A DNA stretch of 7,044 bases from an uncultured bacterium (GTDB lineage: Bacteria; Desulfobacterota; Desulfobulbia; Desulfobulbales; Desulfobulbaceae), in contig CAIMMA010000502.1 in the NCBI GenBank assembly GCA_903842475.1, positions 1 to 7,044 on the forward strand, written 5' to 3'. Shown here piece after piece: positions 1-4,830 of the stretch. Under the pieces are notes generated by a model, which saw nothing but the letters and a program-made list of their open reading frames with translations, was not told where the DNA came from and searched no databases. A program made the position numbers and the translations under genes. Within the stretch, counting starts at the first letter, position 1, and the number at the start of each line of letters is the position of its first letter.

Positions 1-1628
1 AGGGTGGCCTCGGGGAGCTGCTCACAGATCAGTTTCAGCATCCGTTCCTCGTCCTGAGGATCGAGCGAGTCGAAGGCCTCCTGCAGAAAGATCCACTGGG
101 GCCGATTGAGCAGCAGGCGTACCATGCCTAATCGCTGCTGTTCCCCAGGTGCCAGGATGTTGACCCAATGCGCACGCTCATCGAGTTGAGCGATCAGATT
201 TTCAAGGCCCGCCAAGCGCAGGGCCTGCTCGATCTGTTCCTGGGTAATAATTCGGCGGGAAGAGGGGTAGCAGATGGCGTCACGCAGGGTGCCGGTGGGC
301 AGGTGCGGTCGAGGCGGCATGAAAAACAGGCGGCCCTGGCTGGGGAGTTCGATCACACCGCTGCCCCAGGGGCGTATGCCGGCGATGGCGCGGAATAGTT
401 TGGTCCCGGTGAAGGTGTTGCCGGTGATCAGGACACGTTCGCCCTTGCCGATTTCCATGTTGATGTTCTGGGCCAACACCGTCCCGTCGTATTTGAGGAT
501 ACTGAGGTCATGGAAGGCCAACACCGGTCGACCGAGGCTTTTTACCTGGATCCGATGGTCGGTTTTGGCCAATTCCTCGTCCGCATTCCCCAACACCTCA
601 AGGAGGCTCAAGATGCGTTCCACCGAGGCACGCCATTCGGCGATCCCGCCCAGGTTGTTGGCCGGCCAGGAGAGGGCGGAGGCCATGTGCTGGAAGGCCT
701 GGGCGGATTGCATCAGCGTGCCCAGGCTGATTTTCCCCAGGATGTAACGCGGGGCCGAAATCAGGATCGGAAAGGCCATGGATAAGGTGGAATAGCCCGT
801 GCCGAACATCACGATATTTCGCCATGCCGCACTCTGTGCATCCCATACCACCCGTAATGTCCGGAACAACTCCCGGAATCGATGCCGCTCACAGCTCTCG
901 GCATGGATCAGCGCGATGGCCTGGCTGTTTTCTTGGGCTTCCAGCAGGCCGGCACGGAAGTTTGCCTCCGCCGATTGCCGGGCATTGGTGGCGTCGGTGA
1001 GCGGCCGCCCCACCAGCCAGCCCAGCCAGGAAGCCAATGCCGCGTATAGGATCGCGATCCAGATCAGGTGGCCATGGATGGGGATTTGGAAAAATCCCAG
1101 ATCGAGCGTCACCACCCCCGAGCGAGACCAGAGCACCTGGGTGAAGCCGATCAGCAGTAAAATACTGTAAAAAAGCGAGTGGGCCAGGACCACCCCCGAC
1201 TCGGTGGCGACCCGGCAATCTTCGGCGATGCGGCCATCCGGGTTGTCGTGTTCGCCCGGCAGATGGGCAATCAGGTAGTGGCGGCCATCTTGCATCCAGC
1301 GGGAGAAAACATACTCCGTCAACCAGTCGCGCCAAAAGATCTGCAGATTGCGTTTGGTAACCAGATGTGATCCGGTCAGCACCATGTCGGCGACAAAAAG
1401 GATCGCCAGCATGCCGACCTGGATCATGAGGCCGCGCATGGAGTGCTGCTCCAGGGCATTGAACAGGTCCGCGCTCCACTGGGTCAGTAAGACGGCCATG
1501 GCCATTTGCAACAGGGTCAGGGCTGCCAGGAGCAGGACGGTGCCGCGAATCTTCAGCTTTCGCTTCGAGCACCAGAACTGCTTGGTCAGGCCAAGAAATT
1601 CGATAAAAAAATTGCGGGATTCAGGCAT
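1..1628 (-). CDS. SbmA/BacA/YddA-type ABC permease-ATPase fusion with degenerate ATPase motifs (3' end beyond window)
   Basis: An open frame of 542 codons runs off the left edge, so the C-terminus (H-loop region) is not visible. The start is ATG at 1628; an in-frame TGA lies three codons upstream and no clear Shine-Dalgarno precedes it. Residues ~1-340 are an ABC_membrane_2-type permease. Hydrophobic segments lie near 28-50, 66-85, 148-168, 186-206 and 272-292, and family hallmarks include FNAL (56-59), WRDWLT (99-104), NPDGRIAED (129-137) and the loop before WRASVERI (332-339). Residues ~365-542 align with the family's nucleotide-binding domain, but its catalytic motifs are altered. Walker A reads GNTFTGTKLF (403-412) instead of GxxGxGKSTLF, so the lysine is displaced and one residue is missing. 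The Q-loop glutamine is proline (FMPPRP, 436-441). The signature is LAPGEQQR (492-499) instead of LSxGEQQR. The Walker B aspartate is glutamine (WIFLQEA, 512-518). The D-loop SLD (521-523) remains. Known relatives move peptides, cobalamin or other bulky compounds across the inner membrane; the substrate here is unknown. Family assignment is firm; loss of ATP hydrolysis is inferred. Confidence 0.9.
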   Translation of the reverse strand, partial: MPESRNFFIEFLGLTKQFWCSKRKLKIRGTVLLLAALTLLQMAMAVLLTQWSADLFNALEQHSMRGLMIQVGMLAILFVADMVLTGSHLVTKRNLQIFWRDWLTEYVFSRWMQDGRHYLIAHLPGEHDNPDGRIAEDCRVATESGVVLAHSLFYSILLLIGFTQVLWSRSGVVTLDLGFFQIPIHGHLIWIAILYAALASWLGWLVGRPLTDATNARQSAEANFRAGLLEAQENSQAIALIHAESCERHRFRELFRTLRVVWDAQSAAWRNIVMFGTGYSTLSMAFPILISAPRYILGKISLGTLMQSAQAFQHMASALSWPANNLGGIAEWRASVERILSLLEVLGNADEELAKTDHRIQVKSLGRPVLAFHDLSILKYDGTVLAQNINMEIGKGERVLITGNTFTGTKLFRAIAGIRPWGSGVIELPSQGRLFFMPPRPHLPTGTLRDAICYPSSRRIITQEQIEQALRLAGLENLIAQLDERAHWVNILAPGEQQRLGMVRLLLNRPQWIFLQEAFDSLDPQDEERMLKLICEQLPEAT

Positions 1629-1667
1629 CTTGGATCAGGTCTCAATACGTGGAATAGCGTTAATCAG

Positions 1668-1687
1668 CGACGAATGATCCTTCGTCG
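1668..1687. repeat. Perfect 7-bp inverted repeat upstream of the ABC gene
   Basis: CGACGAA (1668-1674) and TTCGTCG (1681-1687) form perfect arms around the 6-base spacer TGATCC. The element lies about 40 bp upstream of the ABC gene start, in the 134-bp gap after the glycosidase gene. No T-run follows on either strand, so it is not a standard Rho-independent terminator. It could be an operator or an mRNA leader hairpin, or it could be chance. Nothing else recognisable was seen in this gap. Confidence 0.4.
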
Positions 1688-1762
1688 GCGCGGCAAAGTT
1701 GCACGGGCACACCGCTGCAGGCAGGGAAGGGGGCCGACGGCGGCCAGGAAGCGTACGTCGAG

Positions 1763-3076
1763 TCATCTGTTTTGCGGCGGCAGCGTTGGTAAAGCATCCA
1801 GATGCCGTCGCACCGTCTCTCCGCTGAACCCATTGCCCTTGATGACCTCCTGGTAAAAATAAGCGCTGGGTTTCGGCGTGCGCTGGAAGGTGCGGAAGTC
1901 GACCGCCACCAGGCCGAAGCGAGGGATAAAGGAGGACCACTCGTAATTATCCATGAGCGACCAGTGGAAATAGCCGCGCACATCCACGCCGCGCTCCATC
2001 GCCTCCTGCAGCGCGGAGAGATGCAGTGCCAGGTAGACGATGCGAAAACGGTCGTCGTCGGCGGCGCAGCCATTCTCGGTGATGTACACCGGATAGTCGC
2101 CCAAACGCTCCAGGTTGGCGATCAGCCCCTCGGGATACATCTCGTCCAGGTAGAACTCCATCGGCACCATCGGCAGTTTCTTGTGGCGGAATCGGGGACC
2201 GTCCAAATCTGCCCGGCGGGCATCGACCATGTGGCGGGTGTAGTAGTTGACCGACCAGCAATCGAGCGCTCCCTTGACATCGGGGTCGTACTCGGCATCG
2301 ACGCCCGGATAGACCAGTTCTCCGGTGCGCAGGGCGTGGAAGAAGAATTCGTTGGTGGTGAAGTCGGCGAATTCGGTCATCCGCTGGTCCAGGGTATCGT
2401 GGAAACGACGAGGGAACCAGTGGGCGAAAGCGTGGGCGCTGCTCACCGGGGCATTCGAGTACTGCTTGATCAGGTGGTAGCCCAGCCCATGCACCCGCAG
2501 CATATTGAACTTGAGCGGCGCGATTGAAGGCCCCGCCGTCAGCCCGCCCCACTGATTGAACTCGTTGATGACGTTCCAGCCGCTGACATACGCGCTGATC
2601 TTGGGCACGAGAAAGTTGAGATAGCGCTCGAAGAAGCGGCGGTTGTCAGCTTTGCCGAAGCCCCCCAGTTGGTCGAACCATAACGGGTGGGTGAAGTGAT
2701 GCAGGGTGACGAAAACTTGGATACCCTTTTGGACCAGGCGATCGAGAAGATCAAGATAATGATCCATCCCTTCCTGATTCCATTGGCCTTCCAGGGGTTC
2801 GATCCGGCTCCACTCAATGGACATGCGGTAACCCCGGTGGCTTAAGCTGGAGATCAGCTCCACATCCTCGCGGTAGAGCCGATAGTGGTCGCAGGCCTGG
2901 CCGGAGGGAGCGCGGGTCTTGCGCTCGGGATCTTTTCGGTAGAAGTCCGGCAGCAGTTCCTCATGCCAAGCCTGGGAGTGGCTGTTGTTGCCCTCGATCT
3001 GGTGACCAGCGGTGGCGCTGCCCCACAAAAAGCCTGCGGGGAAGCGGGTGGGGGGCAGGTTGAAGACATCATACAT
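1763..3076 (-). CDS. Family 1 glycoside hydrolase (beta-glucosidase/beta-glycosidase type)
   Basis: A 437-residue protein, normal length for a bacterial GH1 (beta/alpha)8 barrel, with no signal peptide, hence probably cytoplasmic. GH1 enzymes cleave beta-linked sugars from the non-reducing end with retention of configuration. The N-terminus carries the family signature FLWGSATAGHQIEG (16-29), with glycone-binding Gln26. TLHHFTHPLWF (124-134) matches the segment ending barrel strand 3. The acid/base is Glu172 in INEFNQ (170-175) and the nucleophile is Glu334 in YITENG (331-336). Tyr278/279 in NYYT and SLMDNYEW (373-380), followed by RFGL (386-389), form the rest of the sugar site. One oddity is that the usual Asn-Glu-Pro is Asn-Glu-Phe (171-173); both catalytic glutamates are intact, so activity is expected. 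The start at 3076 is supported by an AGAGG 9 bases upstream. Beta-glucosidase, galactosidase, fucosidase or a related specificity cannot be told apart here. It sits between an outer-membrane channel gene and an ABC gene, which would fit import and breakdown of glycosides, but this link is weak. Confidence 0.93.
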   Translation of the reverse strand: MYDVFNLPPTRFPAGFLWGSATAGHQIEGNNSHSQAWHEELLPDFYRKDPERKTRAPSGQACDHYRLYREDVELISSLSHRGYRMSIEWSRIEPLEGQWNQEGMDHYLDLLDRLVQKGIQVFVTLHHFTHPLWFDQLGGFGKADNRRFFERYLNFLVPKISAYVSGWNVINEFNQWGGLTAGPSIAPLKFNMLRVHGLGYHLIKQYSNAPVSSAHAFAHWFPRRFHDTLDQRMTEFADFTTNEFFFHALRTGELVYPGVDAEYDPDVKGALDCWSVNYYTRHMVDARRADLDGPRFRHKKLPMVPMEFYLDEMYPEGLIANLERLGDYPVYITENGCAADDDRFRIVYLALHLSALQEAMERGVDVRGYFHWSLMDNYEWSSFIPRFGLVAVDFRTFQRTPKPSAYFYQEVIKGNGFSGETVRRHLDALPTLPPQNR

Positions 3077-3085
3077 GGTTGATAA

Positions 3086-3090
3086 CCTCT
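3086..3090 (-). promoter_or_regulatory. Ribosome binding site of the GH1 gene
   Basis: On the minus strand AGAGG is followed by a 9-base spacer and the ATG at 3076. This supports the chosen start. A 10-bp palindrome, GGCTTAAGCC (3104-3113), lies just upstream. No convincing sigma-70 promoter could be picked by eye. Confidence 0.6.
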
Positions 3091-3283
3091 GCGTATCTCG
3101 ACAGGCTTAAGCCGGAGCCAAAGGATGTACGGCTATAAGTAATTCCTTTCTGACTGGCGGGCGGCGAGGGGAAAACGTGAGCCGCGGGCAGGCCGTTGCG
3201 GTTGGGTTTGGTGCACGCTCCCGCCAAGGGGCCCTGTGCAGTCTCCGGTCCTCTCCACCCGCAGGCCCAATCGCCAAGCCGCA

Positions 3284-3348
3284 CGGTCAATTCCTATAAA
3301 AAACCAGGGGCTCGGTCAATAATTTCTTGAGATACCTTGACGGTCATT
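3284..3348. repeat. Three evenly spaced copies of CGGTCAAT/CGGTCATT
   Basis: CGGTCAAT occurs at 3284-3291 and 3313-3320, with a one-mismatch copy CGGTCATT at 3341-3348. The copies begin 29 and 28 bp apart, all in the same orientation (ATTGACCG on the coding strand of the neighbours). They lie between the stop of the channel gene and the start of the GH1 gene. Even spacing in a non-coding gap suggests a possible iterated protein-binding site, but three short words could arise by chance. In the same 284-bp gap, a short T-run on the minus strand (rc of 3297-3303) follows only a weak 4-bp stem, a poor terminator. No gene or known RNA was seen there. Confidence 0.35.
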
Positions 3349-3360
3349 AATCAATGGGCA

Positions 3361-4275
3361 CTACAAGCCGCTGCCCCATCGGTACTGCCAAGCGGCGCCG
3401 ATCAGATCGTAATCATTGCCGATACGGGTAGCCACGCCGCTGCTGGCATACAGTTTGATGGAGTTGTTTGTATTGACGGGCAGCGCCAGGGTTGCCCCCA
3501 CCCGTGCATTGCTTTGCACATCGTCCTTGCGGATGCTGTTTATGGTTGTGCGTCCACCATAATCGTAGGTACCGCTCACCGCGGCCCACACCCCTCTGCC
3601 GAAGTTGTAGGTGGTGTGCAATTGCGTCGTATAGAGAGGGTCTTGTGCAAGCGTGGATCCCTTGAAGTAGTCATTGTTATCGGTGAACAGGAACACACCG
3701 GCGGAAAGCTCAAAGGTCAGCGGCCCCAGTTCTTTGGAAATTCCGAGATTGGGTTTCATGAACCAGCGGTTTGAACCAAGATTCACCAGTTTGTCCGGGT
3801 CGTACTGTCCCCATGGTGCGGAGAGTTGAAGACTGCCGCCAACGATCAAGTCCTGCTTATATTTGGAAAATTCCTGCAGGGACAAGGCCGGGGCGCCATG
3901 GAAATTGGTTGAGAAGCGAAACAGCGGATCGTTCAATCCGGAGATGTGCCGACCTACTGGCTGCCCAGCAACCATCGCCGTTCCCGAGAGATTGGAATGC
4001 GGCAAGATGACATCGAACTTTCCGGATTTGCCCCACACGTCCAGTGCCCGTGCATAGGCCAGCACCTCGGTGTTCATTGTAAGTTGCGCATCCTCAATGG
4101 GCGACGAAGCAACGGTCGACAATCCGCCTTGCGAGTGGGCATAACCGGCGATGAGGAAGTTGATGCCCACCGGCGCATTGCTGAAGGATCTTGGCTCGAT
4201 CTCTCCTGCACGGGCAAACGGTGCTAACGACAAAAGCGCTATAACAACCGATAGGGCGTCCGGCCTAGCCATCAT
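3361..4275 (-). CDS. Outer-membrane channel/transporter of the phenol MetA degradation-pathway family
   Basis: A 304-residue predicted outer-membrane beta-barrel. Residues 1-23 look like a Sec signal peptide: a short N-region with Arg4, a hydrophobic core at about 7-20, and the cleavage-like ARA before Gly24. The mature part begins with GINFLIAGYAHSQGG (38-52) and IEDAQL (60-65). It continues through repeated amphipathic strands, such as the QDLIVGGSLQLSAPWGQYDPDKL region (about 141-163) and PNLGISKELGPLTFELSAG (about 175-193). These match the family annotated as 'MetA-pathway of phenol degradation, putative transporter' (Phenol_MetA_deg). Members are thought to let hydrophobic compounds cross the outer membrane; the ligand here is unknown. 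It ends in AAWQYRWGSGL, a plausible last strand, so the gene looks complete. The start is ATG at 4275; a second ATG follows immediately at 4272. An in-frame TAA lies five codons upstream, so no earlier start is possible. No Shine-Dalgarno precedes it, because the upstream bases are pyrimidine-rich. The start overlaps the stop of an 11-codon leader, suggesting coupled translation. Confidence 0.85.
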   Translation of the reverse strand: MMARPDALSVVIALLSLAPFARAGEIEPRSFSNAPVGINFLIAGYAHSQGGLSTVASSPIEDAQLTMNTEVLAYARALDVWGKSGKFDVILPHSNLSGTAMVAGQPVGRHISGLNDPLFRFSTNFHGAPALSLQEFSKYKQDLIVGGSLQLSAPWGQYDPDKLVNLGSNRWFMKPNLGISKELGPLTFELSAGVFLFTDNNDYFKGSTLAQDPLYTTQLHTTYNFGRGVWAAVSGTYDYGGRTTINSIRKDDVQSNARVGATLALPVNTNNSIKLYASSGVATRIGNDYDLIGAAWQYRWGSGL

Positions 4276-4310
4276 CAGAAAAGAGGTTTACAAAGATGGG
4301 TACGAGTCAT
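4275..4310 (-). CDS. Putative 11-codon leader peptide coupled to the channel gene
   Basis: This short frame reads MTRTHLCKPLF and then TGA. The A of that stop is also the first base of the channel gene's ATG (a TGATG overlap). A good Shine-Dalgarno, AAGGAAA, lies at an ideal distance from this ATG, whereas the channel gene has none of its own. The simplest reading is that ribosomes load at the leader and reinitiate on the channel gene. The peptide shows no amino-acid bias of the attenuator kind, so its sequence may not matter. Its frame extends upstream as part of a 67-codon frame starting at 4478. That longer version overlaps the membrane-protein gene upstream and has low-complexity composition, so I judge only the last 11 codons likely to be translated. 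This is inferred from signals only; no homology is recognised. Confidence 0.4.
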   Translation of the reverse strand: MTRTHLCKPLF

Positions 4311-4316
4311 GGTGCA

Positions 4317-4323
4317 TTTCCTT
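4317..4323 (-). promoter_or_regulatory. Ribosome binding site of the leader (and probably of the channel gene)
   Basis: AAGGAAA on the minus strand sits 6 bases before the leader ATG at 4310 and 41 bases before the channel gene's ATG at 4275. It is the only strong Shine-Dalgarno in this stretch, so it probably drives translation of both by coupling. Confidence 0.5.
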
Positions 4324-4399
4324 GAATCACTGCTTTTGGCCGGGGGGAAAGCGGCATGGGGTTTGGAGTTGCTCCCTGTATCTGTTCCGTTTGGTGGTC

Positions 4400-4570
4400 T
4401 CATTGGCGGCTGAGATCCCAGACGAGATAGCAGGCAAACAGCACAGGTGGTATCATGAGTGCGAGGCGAAACCTCCACCCCTCGATGGGCCGTTTGGGCT
4501 CGGTCGGTGACGTTTCAGGTTGCGATCGTATTGATTTCTTTTTTTCCCTTTTCAACTTAGATTTGTTCAT
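4400..4570 (-). CDS. Small single-pass membrane protein, unknown function
   Basis: A 56-residue frame not recognised as a known family. Its N-terminal part is strongly basic (MNKSKLKREKKKS, 1-13), followed by a Pro/Glu/Thr-rich linker (about 17-30). One hydrophobic helix follows at about 34-53 (FRLALMIPPVLFACYLVWDL), with a three-residue tail. By the positive-inside rule the N-terminus would face the cytoplasm and the helix would sit in the inner membrane. The start at 4570 is chosen because AGAGGA (4580-4585) stands 9 bases upstream. An in-frame ATG two codons earlier (4576) is only 3 bases from that motif, which is less usual. The frame stays open further upstream to 4750, but that part has no membrane or domain character and no better ribosome site. 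The gene precedes the leader and channel gene by about 90 bp on the same strand and could share a transcript with them. Codon content, ribosome site and clean membrane topology argue that it is real, but without homology this is moderate. Confidence 0.55.
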   Translation of the reverse strand: MNKSKLKREKKKSIRSQPETSPTEPKRPIEGWRFRLALMIPPVLFACYLVWDLSRQ

Positions 4571-4579
4571 TCCCATAAT

Positions 4580-4585
4580 TCCTCT
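4580..4585 (-). promoter_or_regulatory. Ribosome binding site of the small membrane protein
   Basis: AGAGGA on the minus strand lies 9 bases before the ATG at 4570 and 3 bases before the ATG at 4576. The spacing favours 4570 as the start. Confidence 0.5.
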
Positions 4586-4753
4586 ATTGATTGAAAGCCG
4601 TGAACGCGGTTCGCACAGTCGGCCCGTTTTGATTCCCTGGCTCATGGTCGTTTCGCTTATTGTCCCGCCATCTGCCAGGTATCGATGGACGGTTTGCAAG
4701 ACCGGAGAGCTCTCTCGGGCTTGTCCTCCCACTTCTTTTGGGCGCTCCACCGG

Positions 4754-4793
4754 CGTTCCCCGCCAGGTTGCGAGGGCGGCCTGCGGGGAAACG
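4754..4793. repeat. Imperfect 13-bp GC-rich inverted repeat after the hybrid kinase gene
   Basis: CGTTCCCCGCCAGG (4754-4767) and CCTGCGGGGAAACG (4780-4793) pair over 13 bp, with one bulged base in each arm and a 12-base loop. On the transcribed strand the hairpin begins about 37 bases past the kinase stop codon (TAA, 4831-4833). No T-run follows, so it is not a canonical intrinsic terminator. It could stabilise the transcript 3' end, mark a factor-dependent terminator, or be a dispersed intergenic repeat unit. The rest of the gap (4571-4830) shows no gene, and no promoter I would defend. Confidence 0.5.
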
Positions 4794-4830
4794 GTCCCGT
4801 GGATTTCGATGCCCTATCCACAATTCCAGG

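Noticed and set aside
889..1572. 227-codon minus-strand frame
   Set aside because: It overlaps the ABC permease gene in another frame. The Pro/Arg/Gly-rich product is typical of an out-of-frame shadow, while the frame starting at 1628 matches the permease family throughout.
1..1628. ABC gene as a plain pseudogene
   Set aside because: No stop or frameshift in 542 codons, and the permease half and non-catalytic ATPase residues are well kept, so I call it an intact gene with a degenerate ATPase.
1802..2527. 241-codon open frame on the plus strand
   Set aside because: It lies antisense inside the GH1 gene, whose protein has complete family motifs. It is a high-GC shadow with no domain of its own.
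1947..2552. 201-codon minus-strand frame within the GH1 gene
   Set aside because: An out-of-frame reading of the GH1 coding sequence; the 437-residue frame carries all the catalytic motifs.
3297..3320. Intrinsic terminator for the channel gene
   Set aside because: A short T-run exists on the minus strand, but the stem before it is only about 4 bp with a G-T pair, too weak to call.
4275..4478. A 67-codon version of the leader
   Set aside because: Most of it overlaps the small membrane protein gene in another frame and has random-looking composition. Only the last 11 codons have a ribosome site.
4400..4750. A 116-codon version of the small membrane protein
   Set aside because: The extra N-terminal 60 residues show no domain or membrane character and no good ribosome site, and they run through the non-coding gap. 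The Shine-Dalgarno at 4580-4585 marks the short form.
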